Shown here piece by piece: positions 1 through 7,985 of a stretch of 20,479 bases of DNA. The stretch spans positions 53,092 to 73,570 of the forward strand of contig DFDI01000036.1 in assembly GCA_002367635.1 (NCBI GenBank). Reading direction: 5' to 3'. Within the stretch, counting starts at the first letter, position 1. Every line of letters begins with the position of its first letter. The notes beneath the pieces are model-generated. The model did not search any database, was not told where the DNA came from, and saw only the letters and a list, made by a program, of their open reading frames with translations. The stretch is from Betaproteobacteria bacterium UBA3031 (GTDB lineage Bacteria; Pseudomonadota; Gammaproteobacteria; Burkholderiales; Eutrophovitaceae). A program made the translations under genes and the position numbers.

Positions 1-5
1 CTTTT

Positions 6-641
6 TTATGGATTTGATTTGTACTTAAATTCGCATAAGTCGACTATGATGCAATGCCCGCAATCAGGTGTTCTTGCCTTACAGACGTATCGACCATGTA
101 ACAATATCCAGTGATGAGCATTTCTTAAGAACTCTTTAGGGGTGTTTTTCATTAGACCTTGCTCTACTTCGGCGACATTTTTCCCCTTAGCAATTCTCGT
201 CCGATTAGAAACTCTAAAAATATGTGTATCCACTGCAATTGTGGGCTCTCCAAATGCGGTGTTCAGTACTACGTTGGCAGTTTTTCGGCCAACTCCAGGT
301 AAAGACTCGAGTGCGTTTCGATCTCTTGGTACTTGGCTATTATGTTTGTTGATTAATAGCTGGCATGTTGCAGCAACATTCTTCGCTTTGGTTCGGTAGA
401 GACCGATACTTTTAATTTCTTCGGTAATCCCTGAAACGCCAAGGCTCGACATTGATTTTGGAGTGTTTGCCATTTTGAAAAGTCGTGTCGTGACTTTGTT
501 CACACTCGTGTCCGTTGCTTGAGCGGATAACATTACGGCAATTAAAAGTTCAAAGTTACTTGTGTATATCAACTCCGTGGTGGGATTTGGAGTTTTTTCA
601 GCTAATCGAGTAAAAATTTCTACTCGTTTTTTTTTATTCAT
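6..641 (-). CDS. nth: Endonuclease III (DNA glycosylase/AP lyase)
   Basis: Base-excision repair enzyme that removes oxidised pyrimidines and nicks the abasic site. The 211-residue protein has the family's usual length. The helix-hairpin-helix (LPGVGRKTANV) carries the catalytic lysine at K120, and the catalytic aspartate is D138 in VDTH. The C-terminal [4Fe-4S] cluster motif C-x6-C-x2-C-x5-C falls at C187, C194, C197 and C203, the same spacing and numbering as the E. coli enzyme. It is the last gene seen in a minus-strand run and starts 28 bases after the rnfB-like gene ends. An rnf–nth association is common in gammaproteobacteria, where nth often follows the rnf operon. The stop lies only 5 bases from the window edge, so what follows cannot be seen. 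Confidence 0.97.
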   Translation of the reverse strand: MNKKKRVEIFTRLAEKTPNPTTELIYTSNFELLIAVMLSAQATDTSVNKVTTRLFKMANTPKSMSSLGVSGITEEIKSIGLYRTKAKNVAATCQLLINKHNSQVPRDRNALESLPGVGRKTANVVLNTAFGEPTIAVDTHIFRVSNRTRIAKGKNVAEVEQGLMKNTPKEFLRNAHHWILLHGRYVCKARTPDCGHCIIVDLCEFKYKSNP

Positions 642-669
642 GTTTGCGCTGCTCTCGACTGAGTGATTT

Positions 670-1341
670 TTAAGAATTAGAGATTTGAGCCAGTCGTGTA
701 CGGGCTATTTCCATGGCCGTTGTAATCCTTGTTGCCTTATTTTTAATCAGGGTTAGATCAGCATCTGCTGTAGTTTTTTTCTGTTTTAGTTCCGCAGACT
801 CTTTTTCTTTTCTCAGTTGCTTATTTTCGTATTTTTCACGCCATAATGCGGAACGCTTTGTTTGGTTTAAGTTTATAAGTTCAAGACTTGATGGCTTGTT
901 TGTAGCAAGCGATAGATTTAGTGGCACGATCTCGATGCAGTTAGTCGGGCAGGGTGGTAAGCAAAGCCCACAACCAGAACACAGGGAGTTAAGAATCGAG
1001 TGAACTCGCTTGGCAGCGCCCACAATGGAGTCTATAGGGCAGGCATCGATGCATAGCGTGCACCCAATACAAAATTGCTCATCAATTAATGCGGTTGACT
1101 CTAGGTCGGAGGGTCGGATGTTGACGTCCAGTGGAACTGCTGGATATGTCGTTATTTGAGCAAGGTCTTGGATGACTTGTTCTCCGCCTGGAGCGCAGCG
1201 ATTAATGTTTTCCTTCGATTCAGAAATTGCTTGTGCGTAGGCGAGACAGTCTTTGTATCCGCAACTTTGGCATTGGGTTTGCGGCAATATTTGATAAATT
1301 TTGTTTAAGAGTTTCTTCGAGGGTGTAAGCGTAGTGTTCAT
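670..1341 (-). CDS. rsxB: RnfB/RsxB-like iron-sulfur protein without membrane anchor
   Basis: Predicted electron-transfer protein of the RnfB family, 223 residues. An N-terminal Fe-S domain has cysteines C24, C27, C32 and C49. Two classical [4Fe-4S] ferredoxin motifs follow (C91/94/97/101 and C121/124/127/131), and then a charged Lys/Glu-rich tail from about residue 165 that looks helical. Canonical RnfB of the membrane Rnf complex begins with a transmembrane helix. This protein starts almost at the Fe-S domain and has none, so it is probably soluble. No rnfA, C, D, G or E is nearby. Similar stand-alone RnfB proteins next to nth are familiar from betaproteobacteria. It lies 9 bases after pyrD and 28 before nth. 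Its electron partners are unknown, so the symbol reflects family membership, not proven Rnf function. Confidence 0.85.
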   Translation of the reverse strand: MNTTLTPSKKLLNKIYQILPQTQCQSCGYKDCLAYAQAISESKENINRCAPGGEQVIQDLAQITTYPAVPLDVNIRPSDLESTALIDEQFCIGCTLCIDACPIDSIVGAAKRVHSILNSLCSGCGLCLPPCPTNCIEIVPLNLSLATNKPSSLELINLNQTKRSALWREKYENKQLRKEKESAELKQKKTTADADLTLIKNKATRITTAMEIARTRLAQISNS

Positions 1342-1350
1342 GTTGTTATA

Positions 1351-2388
1351 TTACGCGCTGCGATGTTCTGCGCGGGATATCACTTGAGCGGAATCCTTGA
1401 TGAGCTTAGGTCCGCTGTAAATTAAGCCAGAGTAAATTTGGACGAGTGAGGCTCCGGCGTTTATTTTGTCCAGAGCGTCTTGTGGTGTAACAATGCCACC
1501 GACCCCAATTATGGGAATGGAGCCTTGGGTTAAGTTCGCTATATTTTCGATAATTCGTGTTGATATTTGAGTTAATAATCCACCACTTAAACCACCCGTT
1601 TCAGAGAGGTTTTTAAACTGCATATCTGGTCTCTGAACCGTTGTGTTTGTCGCGATGATGCCGTCTAGTTGATAGGTTCTTACAGCATCAACTATACTTT
1701 CAATTTGATAGTTATCGAGATCTGGAGCAATCTTCACGGCTATAGGTTTAAATTCACCATGGACATTTTGAAGTATCGAGCGCGTTTCGCTGATATGCTT
1801 GAGCAGCTTGTGCAAATTGTCTCTTTGTTGAAGGTTTCGTAGATTTTCGGTATTTGGCGAAGAGATGTTGATTGCGATGTAGTCAGCCAGTGGGTATACC
1901 TTCCGCATGCAGTGCTCATAATCTTGATGGGCATCTTCTATTGGTGTGTCTTTGTTTTTCCCAATATTTATTCCTATGACTGAATTTATTTTTGAGATTT
2001 TTACTTTACTAACCAGGTGATCAACACCTTTGTTATTGAAGCCAAGTCGATTTATTAACGCCTCAGACTCTGGAATTCTAAAAAGTCGTGGTTTTGGATT
2101 TCCTGCTTGTGGCTTTGGTGTGACGGTACCAAGTTCGATAAATCCAAATCCTAGATTTTGCAAACAGTTTATAAAATCACCATTTTTATCTAAACCTGCC
2201 GCAAGGCCTACTTTGTTTCTGAAATTTAAGCCCATTACGCTCGTCGGGTCCTTCACGCATTTATATTTATGGAAAGATAACCCTAACTGATCTGCTTTTT
2301 TGAGTCCCCAGAGAGCAAGCTCATGCGCATTTTCAGGGTCTAGTCGAAAGAGGGCTTTTTTCGTGATTTCATAAAGTATCGAGGACAT
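1351..2388 (-). CDS. pyrD: Dihydroorotate dehydrogenase (quinone), class 2
   Basis: Fourth step of pyrimidine synthesis: oxidises dihydroorotate to orotate and passes electrons via FMN to membrane quinone. The protein has 345 residues, usual for class 2. The N-terminal part (about residues 1–45) corresponds to the membrane-associating helices. The GLAAGLDKNGDF segment (61–72) is the conserved FMN/substrate loop. NISSPNT (174–180) holds the class 2 catalytic serine at S177; class 1 enzymes have cysteine there. IIGVGGI near the C-terminus contacts the FMN phosphate. It sits 12 bases after bpt and 9 before the rnfB-like gene in a same-strand run, so it is probably co-transcribed. No obvious strong Shine-Dalgarno is visible upstream, but the start fits the family N-terminus. 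Confidence 0.96.
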   Translation of the reverse strand: MSSILYEITKKALFRLDPENAHELALWGLKKADQLGLSFHKYKCVKDPTSVMGLNFRNKVGLAAGLDKNGDFINCLQNLGFGFIELGTVTPKPQAGNPKPRLFRIPESEALINRLGFNNKGVDHLVSKVKISKINSVIGINIGKNKDTPIEDAHQDYEHCMRKVYPLADYIAINISSPNTENLRNLQQRDNLHKLLKHISETRSILQNVHGEFKPIAVKIAPDLDNYQIESIVDAVRTYQLDGIIATNTTVQRPDMQFKNLSETGGLSGGLLTQISTRIIENIANLTQGSIPIIGVGGIVTPQDALDKINAGASLVQIYSGLIYSGPKLIKDSAQVISRAEHRSA

Positions 2389-2400
2389 TTATTCAGAGCG

Positions 2401-3144
2401 TCATAAAGATTCGAGTGGGATCCAGCGGTCTTGTACTAATGCCTCAAGGGGGCGAAAACGTTTTTTATAGGACATTTTTTTACTATCCTCGATCCAATAT
2501 CCGAGGTACAGGTATCGAAGGCCTAGTGTTTTACATAGATCTAGTTGCCAACAAATGCTGTAGGTGCCATAGCTGGCTGATTTTTCCGCTGTATCAAAGA
2601 ATGTGTAAACAGCGGATAGCCCATCTTCAAGTTGATCGATAATGCTAACAGCAACCACTTTGTTCGCATCACGAAACTCAATAAGCTTCGTATCTACATT
2701 GCTTTGAAGCAGAAAGTGTCGGTACTGTTCCTTGCTGTCTTTATCCATGCCTCCTCCGTTGTGGCGAGCACTTTGATATTTAAGATAAAGGTCATAGTGT
2801 TCAGCAGAGTTTTTTAGGTCTGTCATCGTGGCTACCAGATTGGCGTGTCGACCCACTGCTCTTTTTTGAGATCTAGATGGCATGAATTTCTCGACATCAA
2901 TTCTTACAGGAGTGCATGCGGAGCATGAATCGCAACTTGGACGATAGGTAAAGACCCCACTTCGTCTAAATCCGATGCCTACTAAGTCCGAGTAGATAGT
3001 CGCGTCTATCTTGTGACTTGGTGTTGCAACTTGCGATCTTGCAAGCTGACCAGAAAGATAGCTGCACGCGTAGGGTGCGGTTGTATAAAACTGTAATTGA
3101 TTGATGGGAAGGTCTCGAAAGTCACTCATGGTTAATTGTCCCAA
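2401..3144 (-). CDS. bpt: Aspartate/glutamate leucyltransferase (arginyltransferase-like)
   Basis: Bacterial N-end-rule enzyme that transfers leucine from Leu-tRNA to proteins with N-terminal Asp or Glu, marking them for ClpS/ClpAP. The 247-residue sequence has the N-terminal ATE domain with a cysteine-rich segment (CSYLSG near residue 27; SCDSCSACTPVRI near 69–81). The C-terminal domain includes YLYLGYWIEDSKKMSYKKRFRPLE, split here as YLYLGYWIED and SKKMSYKKRF, which is diagnostic of the family. Its start overlaps the end of aat by 13 bases. A second in-frame ATG five codons later (3129) would give the more usual N-terminus MSDFRDLP and remove the overlap. Pairing with aat is the standard gammaproteobacterial arrangement and supports joint function in regulated proteolysis. 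Confidence 0.93.
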   Translation of the reverse strand: MGQLTMSDFRDLPINQLQFYTTAPYACSYLSGQLARSQVATPSHKIDATIYSDLVGIGFRRSGVFTYRPSCDSCSACTPVRIDVEKFMPSRSQKRAVGRHANLVATMTDLKNSAEHYDLYLKYQSARHNGGGMDKDSKEQYRHFLLQSNVDTKLIEFRDANKVVAVSIIDQLEDGLSAVYTFFDTAEKSASYGTYSICWQLDLCKTLGLRYLYLGYWIEDSKKMSYKKRFRPLEALVQDRWIPLESL

Positions 3145-3827
3145 ATATGCGGCGATCGAGCAATGATCCTCTCACTTGGCTGTATGAGTTTGGATAGTAG
3201 AGCTTCAAATTTATCACGACTTACCGTTTCAGCTCCCAGCGATTCGAGATGACGCGAGTAGACTTGGCAATCAATTATTTCGACGTTTTCGGCGATTAAT
3301 GTATCCACAAAAGTTGTTAGAGCAACTTTGGATGCATCAGATTCGAATGAAAACATAGACTCCCCGAAAAACACACGACCAATAGACAGGCCATAGAGCC
3401 CGCCAACAAGCTTTCCATTCAACCATGTTTCTACTGATCTTGCGATCCCAAGGTCGAATAACCTAGTGTAAGCGAGCAACATTTCTTCGGTTATCCAGCT
3501 GTTTGGATCATCACGTCTTTTCGGACCGCAGTTTTGTATTACCTCTTCAAACGATTGATTGATGGTTACTTCAAACATTCTTTTTTGTAAAGTTTTTTGT
3601 AGGGATCCAGATATTTTTAGATTCTTAGGACGAAGTATTAATCTTGGATTTGGCGACCACCAAAGTATCGGTTGGTTTCTTGTAAACCAGGGGAATATTC
3701 CTGAGCGATAAGCGCGAATTAACGTTTTTGGAGATAAGTCTCCTCCAATTGCAAGGAGTCCATCAGGATCTTGTAGCGCAGTGTTGGTTGGGGGGAAGGG
3801 GTCCCCGGGGGTTAAAACAGGAACCAT
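3132..3827 (-). CDS. aat: Leucyl/phenylalanyl-tRNA–protein transferase
   Basis: Adds leucine or phenylalanine to proteins bearing N-terminal Lys or Arg, creating a ClpS-recognised N-degron. The 231-residue length is typical. Family motifs are visible in order: FPPTNTALQDPDGLLAIGGD near the N-terminus, then SGIFPWF, WWSPNPRLIL (about 54–66), a central EEMLLAYTRLFDLGIA stretch, VGGLYGLSIGRVFFGESMFS and the late IDCQVYSRHLESLGA segment. It begins 8 bases after the SOD-like lipoprotein gene and runs into bpt with a 13-base overlap, so translation of the two is probably coupled. Nothing appears truncated. Confidence 0.97.
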   Translation of the reverse strand: MVPVLTPGDPFPPTNTALQDPDGLLAIGGDLSPKTLIRAYRSGIFPWFTRNQPILWWSPNPRLILRPKNLKISGSLQKTLQKRMFEVTINQSFEEVIQNCGPKRRDDPNSWITEEMLLAYTRLFDLGIARSVETWLNGKLVGGLYGLSIGRVFFGESMFSFESDASKVALTTFVDTLIAENVEIIDCQVYSRHLESLGAETVSRDKFEALLSKLIQPSERIIARSPHIWDN

Positions 3828-3835
3828 TTCTAGTT

Positions 3836-4381
3836 CTATAGCGTAGGATTTTTACTGATCAAGCCACATGCAATGACTCGGCCAGAGCTGCTGCCCTTCG
3901 TCTCGAGTGTCAAAATTAGAGATCTTCCTAGGATGCTGTCAGTTCTCGGACCTGTTAACTTTGTCCCCAAAAGAGAGAAGTGGGATTCCACTACACCATC
4001 TTCGTCGGCAACGACATCACCTAGGTTGCCCAAGTGGGGCTCTTTGATATCACTTAGATCTAAGTTATGGTTGATAGGCTTAAATGGTTCTCCGGCGCTT
4101 CCCCCTAAGGGATCTCGACAATCTCCAGTTTCATGAATGCGAAGATTATGAATGCTATGGGGTGCTAAATTTGATAGATGGACTTGAACTTTTAGAAAAC
4201 TTCCGCTTTCATAAAACCGAACAGTTCCGCTACCTTTTAGGCCGTCAATGGGGGCTAAAACGGATACCGCGCTACATCCCCATATCAACGAGGTCACTAT
4301 AACGGTAAAGATAATTTGGCTAAGAGTTTTTGGAGAGTGGTTTAATTGCATTTTTTTAGGAAAATTAATGAGGTGATGCAA
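3836..4381 (-). CDS. Cu/Zn superoxide dismutase-like lipoprotein with lost metal ligands
   Basis: A 181-residue protein with a Lys-containing N-terminus, a hydrophobic segment (about 20–35) and a possible lipobox ending at C36 (IWGC; Trp at -2 is atypical), so probably exported and lipid-anchored. The rest follows the Cu/Zn-SOD fold: GxGxVRFYE strand, HETGDC loop, HLGNLGDV, GRSLIL and a late ACGLI. The disulfide pair appears kept (C88, C172). Aligned by eye, copper ligand His46 is R81, bridging His63 is P99 and His120 is T158, while His48 is kept as H83. On the zinc side H105 and H116 remain but Asp83 is N119. It therefore probably lacks SOD activity. A later ATG (M11, 4351) could be the true start; neither has a clear Shine-Dalgarno. 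It is the first gene of the aat–bpt–pyrD–rnfB–nth run. Confidence 0.8.
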   Translation of the reverse strand: MHHLINFPKKMQLNHSPKTLSQIIFTVIVTSLIWGCSAVSVLAPIDGLKGSGTVRFYESGSFLKVQVHLSNLAPHSIHNLRIHETGDCRDPLGGSAGEPFKPINHNLDLSDIKEPHLGNLGDVVADEDGVVESHFSLLGTKLTGPRTDSILGRSLILTLETKGSSSGRVIACGLISKNPTL

Positions 4382-4512
4382 GTATTAGACTCGCTACACA
4401 AATAACACTTTAGTGTTTAACTTATCTAATTAAATATTTTATATCATGAACTATAATACTCTTACATGAATTAATTTTCACCGTATCACCATTAAATTTT
4501 TCTCTATTTTGA
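4382..4512. promoter_or_regulatory. Divergent AT-rich promoter region
   Basis: This 131-base gap separates the minus-strand SOD-like/aat operon from the plus-strand methyltransferase. It is strongly AT-rich. A perfect sigma70 -10 hexamer TATAAT lies at 4452–4457 in plus orientation, about 55 bases before the GTG start, but no good -35 sits 16–18 bases upstream. A small dyad, AACACT-TT-AGTGTT, occupies 4404–4417, near the likely minus-strand promoter. Both operons must start here unless transcribed from farther away. The exact start sites are not determined. Confidence 0.45.
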
Positions 4513-5076
4513 GTGATTACTCCCGTGCATACCAGCTCTGAACCGTCGTTGTGGGTTAGTAAGTGTGCAAAGCTGCTAAGGCCTAACTCGAAAGTGCTCG
4601 ATTTGGCGTGTGGATCAGGTCGGCATGCCCGTTACCTAGCCGATAGGGGACATCTTGTCACAGCTGTGGATAAAGACGCGGAATCCTTGGCGCAGTTCGC
4701 AAATTTCAGTGGTATCCATGTGGTCGAGTTTGATTTGGAAAGGGGAGAGTGGCCTTTCCCAGAAGAGAAGTTTGATGGCATTGTAGTGACAAATTATTTA
4801 CACCGACCAATCATCTCTCATATCGTAAATGGACTATCTGATTCGGGAATATTGATTTACGAGACTTTTATGATTGGGAATGAGCGAGTAGGCCGACCCA
4901 GTAACCCAGATTTTTTGTTACGAGCCCATGAGTTGATTGATGCGGTCCGAGAAAAGCTGCAGGTGGTCATGTATGAGGCAGGTCCGGTGAGTTTACCTAA
5001 GCCTGCTTATATCCAAAGAGTTTGTGCGGTCTCCCTTGATTATCAGTTCTCTGAAAAATGTCTGCCTGACAAGTGA
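4513..5076 (+). CDS. SAM-dependent class I methyltransferase (TehB-like)
   Basis: Small methyltransferase of 187 residues with unknown substrate. Motif I, VLDLACGSGRHARYLADRG (about 28–46), is the SAM-binding glycine-rich loop. The acidic end of strand 2 follows in VTAVDKD, and a motif IV-like segment lies in FDGIVVTNYLHRP, where the usual Asn/Asp-Pro-Pro-Tyr of nucleic-acid methylases is absent. The domain resembles the methyltransferase-25/TehB group. The start codon is GTG at 4513; a second in-frame GTG at 4525 is possible and neither has a strong ribosome binding site. It ends 59 bases before the dapA start and could be transcribed with it. The substrate cannot be told from sequence. Confidence 0.85.
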   Translation: MITPVHTSSEPSLWVSKCAKLLRPNSKVLDLACGSGRHARYLADRGHLVTAVDKDAESLAQFANFSGIHVVEFDLERGEWPFPEEKFDGIVVTNYLHRPIISHIVNGLSDSGILIYETFMIGNERVGRPSNPDFLLRAHELIDAVREKLQVVMYEAGPVSLPKPAYIQRVCAVSLDYQFSEKCLPDK

Positions 5077-5125
5077 TTCAGGTAAAATAGAGACTCTAAA
5101 CTTAGGTATTAATTTTCTTTAATTT

Positions 5126-5130
5126 GGAGG
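5126..5130 (+). promoter_or_regulatory. Ribosome binding site fixing the dapA start
   Basis: GGAGG five bases upstream of ATG 5136. It decides between this ATG and the in-frame TTG at 5124, which overlaps the motif and lacks its own Shine-Dalgarno. Confidence 0.8.
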
Positions 5131-5135
5131 TGGCC

Positions 5136-6014
5136 ATGTTGGTCGGAAGCCTTGTTGCTATTGTGACCCCAATGTTTGAGGACGGGAGTCTAGACTACGA
5201 GTCCTTGGGGCATTTGATCGATTGGCATATCGATTGTGGAACACGTGGGATCGTCGTTGTAGGCACTACGGGAGAGTCTCCAACAGTGGCCGTAGATGAG
5301 CATGCGGCAATAATAGAGTATGCGGTGAAGCACGCAGCTGGTCGGGTTCCTGTGATCGCTGGCACGGGTGCTAATTCGACGGCTGAAGCTATTGAGCTAT
5401 CAGCCCACGCTCAAAAGGTTGGGGCCGATATTAGTTTGTCGGTCGTTCCTTACTACAACAAGCCCACTCAAGAGGGCTTGTATAGGCATTTCCGTAAAAT
5501 TGCTGAGTCGGTCGATATGCCTCAAATCTTGTACAACGTGCCATCAAGAACGATCGCGGATCTTCACAATGATACGGTGTTCAGGCTTGCCAAAGTGGAC
5601 AATATCATCGGGATCAAAGATGCTACCGGGGACATGTCGAGAGGCGCAGACTTGATTAATAGAACGCCTAAGGATTTTGTTGTTTATAGTGGGGACGACG
5701 CGACGTTCATGGCTCTGATGATGCTCGGGTCACAGGGGGTGATTTCAGTCACTGCTAATGTGGCTCCTAAGGAGACTCAGTTGGTCTGTGATGCTATTTT
5801 TGCGGGAGACTATCAGAGAGCCCGATCTATTAATGAGCAACTGTCGCTTTTGAATACCAATTTATTTGTGGAAGCCAATCCGATTCCTGTCAAATGGGCG
5901 CTCGAAAGGATGGGTAAAATCCAGACTGGCATTAGACTTCCCTTAACGGACTTGGATGAAAAGTTTCATCAAGCGGTGCTTGACTCTTTGATTCATGCAG
6001 GAATTAGACTTTGA
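5136..6014 (+). CDS. dapA: 4-hydroxy-tetrahydrodipicolinate synthase
   Basis: Condenses pyruvate with aspartate semialdehyde, the first committed step to diaminopimelate and lysine. I chose ATG at 5136 because GGAGG (5126–5130) sits 5 bases upstream and the resulting 292 residues equal the E. coli length. An in-frame TTG at 5124 would place the Shine-Dalgarno inside the gene. With this start the active site numbering matches E. coli: T44/T45 in GTTGES, Y107, Y133 and R138 in YNVPSRT, and Schiff-base K161 in GIKDATGD. It is followed by bamC, a conserved gammaproteobacterial pairing. The protein looks complete and catalytically intact. Confidence 0.97.
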   Translation: MLVGSLVAIVTPMFEDGSLDYESLGHLIDWHIDCGTRGIVVVGTTGESPTVAVDEHAAIIEYAVKHAAGRVPVIAGTGANSTAEAIELSAHAQKVGADISLSVVPYYNKPTQEGLYRHFRKIAESVDMPQILYNVPSRTIADLHNDTVFRLAKVDNIIGIKDATGDMSRGADLINRTPKDFVVYSGDDATFMALMMLGSQGVISVTANVAPKETQLVCDAIFAGDYQRARSINEQLSLLNTNLFVEANPIPVKWALERMGKIQTGIRLPLTDLDEKFHQAVLDSLIHAGIRL

Positions 6015-6047
6015 TGTATAAAATATATATCAAATTATTTTAAAAAC

Positions 6048-7196
6048 ATGGCAAAAAATTTTATTATGAATTTTAATCATTTACAGAAGTTACTGTTATG
6101 TTCTCTTATCTGTCTTTCTCTTGCTGCGTGCGATACGATTTCCGAAAAAAGGAAAGTTGATTATAAGTCTGCAGGGGCAGGATCTCGAACGGCCCCACTA
6201 GTAATTCCTCCAGAACTTGGTTCGATTGAACAAAGTGAGCGCTATGCGATTCCAGGTGATAATGAGACAACATTCTCCAAATATTTAGAGGAGAAAGGTT
6301 CGGATACTGCGACTGCGACTGCGACAACGACACTTTTGCCGACTGTGCCTGATGTAAATATTGGCCGAGAGGGTACGTATCGATGGTTAATCGTCGATCG
6401 ACCAGTGGAGGAAATATGGCCCGTTATTACGGAATTTTGGATGATGAAAGGCTTTTTGATTACAGATCAATCGCCGGTTACGGGAATTATTGAAACGGAT
6501 TGGGCTGAGGAGAACTCCAAGACAGCCTTAACGGGATTTCAGGCATGGGTGAAAAATATTTTCTCTAGCGCTTATTCTTCTCCTGAGAGAGATAAGTTTT
6601 GGACCCGAATTGAGCGGGTTAGTGAGGGTGAGACAGAGATCTACGTTAGTCATCAAGGAATGAAAAAAGTCATGACGATGAGTGGCGAGATGATTCTAAA
6701 TACGTGGGCAGATACGCCCAGAGACCCCAATGCCGAGGCTAAGATGCTATACGAGTTAATGTTGTATCTTGGCCTACCGGAGGAGACAGTCGCGGCTAGC
6801 GGAATCTCAAATGAAGCAAAACCCATGGCTACACTTGTTTCCATAGATGACGAGAGCGGAGGATATGCCCTTATGGTTGCTGACTCTGTTCAAAGAGTGT
6901 GGGACCGGGTTGGGATCGTTCTGTTGACTATGGGTGCGTCTTTAGAAAGTCGTGATGAGGCCAAGGGTTTGTATTTCGTCAGGTATCACGACCCAGATGG
7001 GCAAGTGGTGAAAAAGGGGATTGATCGACTTAAATTTTGGAAAGAGGCAAAAGTTTCTGAGCCTATGGTATATCGAATTATGGTGAGTGGTGACGATGAG
7101 GCCAGCATGGTCACTATCCAGGACGAAAATGGACAGGCGGTGCATAACGACACAGAAAAACGCATTTTGCTGGTTCTACAAGAAAGGTTGGGATAG
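6048..7196 (+). CDS. bamC: Outer membrane assembly lipoprotein BamC
   Basis: Accessory lipoprotein of the BAM complex that inserts beta-barrel proteins into the outer membrane. The 382-residue sequence has a signal peptide with hydrophobic core LLLCSLICLSLAAC and a clean lipobox LAAC, giving a mature N-terminal Cys at C28. A long, low-complexity, Thr/Ala/Pro-rich stretch follows, as in BamC, then two helix-grip domains (roughly residues 105–225 and 255–382). ATG at 6066 (M7) is an equally plausible start and gives a more compact signal peptide; no strong Shine-Dalgarno distinguishes them. Position directly after dapA is characteristic (E. coli dapA–nlpB). A hexanucleotide repeat lies in the linker. 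Assignment relies on context, the lipobox and overall layout. Confidence 0.88.
   Translation: MAKNFIMNFNHLQKLLLCSLICLSLAACDTISEKRKVDYKSAGAGSRTAPLVIPPELGSIEQSERYAIPGDNETTFSKYLEEKGSDTATATATTTLLPTVPDVNIGREGTYRWLIVDRPVEEIWPVITEFWMMKGFLITDQSPVTGIIETDWAEENSKTALTGFQAWVKNIFSSAYSSPERDKFWTRIERVSEGETEIYVSHQGMKKVMTMSGEMILNTWADTPRDPNAEAKMLYELMLYLGLPEETVAASGISNEAKPMATLVSIDDESGGYALMVADSVQRVWDRVGIVLLTMGASLESRDEAKGLYFVRYHDPDGQVVKKGIDRLKFWKEAKVSEPMVYRIMVSGDDEASMVTIQDENGQAVHNDTEKRILLVLQERLG
6306..6323 (+). repeat. Hexanucleotide microsatellite (ACTGCG)3 in bamC
   Basis: Three perfect tandem copies of ACTGCG encode alternating Thr-Ala in the flexible linker between the lipid anchor and the first folded domain of BamC. 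Expansion or contraction would stay in frame. Confidence 0.85.
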
Positions 7197-7206
7197 GAAT
7201 ACCTGA

Positions 7207-7983
7207 GTGTCCTTTAAGTTTGCATCGCTTGGGAGTGGTAGCCAAGGAAATGGGCTTTTGGTTTCTTCTGATGAGGCGCAAGTTCTGGTTGATTGCGGGT
7301 TTTCTATTCTTGAGACAGAGCGGCGTTTGGAGCGGCTCCATGTTGATGCTGCGGAGATTGATGCTGTGCTTGTGACTCATGAACATGGGGATCATGTTGG
7401 AGGTGTCGCTGGTTTTGCTAAGAAATATTCATTGCCGGTTTACTGCACGCCTGGTACGTTTTTAGCCAGCCCCAAGTTGAGCAATTTAAATTCTGTTCAA
7501 CCCATTAAGGGTTACGCCTCGTTCAAAATTAAAAATCTTTTGATTGAGCCATACCCAGTCCCTCATGATGCTCGTGAGCCAAGCCAGTTTACGATAACCT
7601 GTGCTCAAGACAAGCTGGGAATACTCACCGACTGCGGCTCGATAACACCTCATATGGAGCGGCAATTGACAGGCTGCTCTGCGCTATTTATTGAGTTTAA
7701 TCATGATGAGGAAATGCTAAAGCGTTCTCAGTACCCCTTAACATTGAAAGAAAGAATATTGGGGCGATACGGGCACATCAGTAATTCTGATGCGGTGCAG
7801 TTGCTTGGCCGAATCAAGGGGCCTCAACTGCAGTATGTAGTAGCCGCTCATTTGTCGAAGGAAAATAATGACCCTAATTTGGTTCGGAGCTTAATTGCCC
7901 AATCTTTAGGTTGGAATGAAGAGCACATAGATATTGCAACGCAGGAGCTGGGCGTCGATTGGCGAATCGTTGGCGCCGCATAG
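7207..7983 (+). CDS. YycJ-like metallo-beta-lactamase-fold hydrolase
   Basis: Metal-dependent hydrolase of 258 residues. The signature THEHGDHVGG (about 58–67) supplies the HxHxDH metal site. Further family features are the N-terminal SLGSGSQGNG strand-loop, LVDCG, an IEFNHDEEML segment, YGHISN and AAHLSKENN, which provide later metal ligands. The pattern resembles YycJ/WalJ-type proteins, some with nuclease activity, but the substrate here is not known. GTG at 7207 is the start; a weak Shine-Dalgarno (TAGGAAT) lies just upstream, and the gene begins 10 bases after bamC. Pseudomonads have the same dapA–bamC–MBL order, usually followed by purC. Here purC is absent and a convergent roxA gene ends 2 bases away. 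Confidence 0.9.
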   Translation: MSFKFASLGSGSQGNGLLVSSDEAQVLVDCGFSILETERRLERLHVDAAEIDAVLVTHEHGDHVGGVAGFAKKYSLPVYCTPGTFLASPKLSNLNSVQPIKGYASFKIKNLLIEPYPVPHDAREPSQFTITCAQDKLGILTDCGSITPHMERQLTGCSALFIEFNHDEEMLKRSQYPLTLKERILGRYGHISNSDAVQLLGRIKGPQLQYVVAAHLSKENNDPNLVRSLIAQSLGWNEEHIDIATQELGVDWRIVGAA

Positions 7984-7985
7984 AA

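Noticed and set aside
4404..4417. AACACT-TT-AGTGTT dyad as a separate operator
   Set aside because: Six-bp arms in very AT-rich DNA can arise by chance. Noted only within the divergent promoter region.
5124..5135. TTG start for dapA four codons upstream
   Set aside because: It overlaps the GGAGG that serves ATG 5136, and only the latter gives E. coli-like length and active-site numbering.
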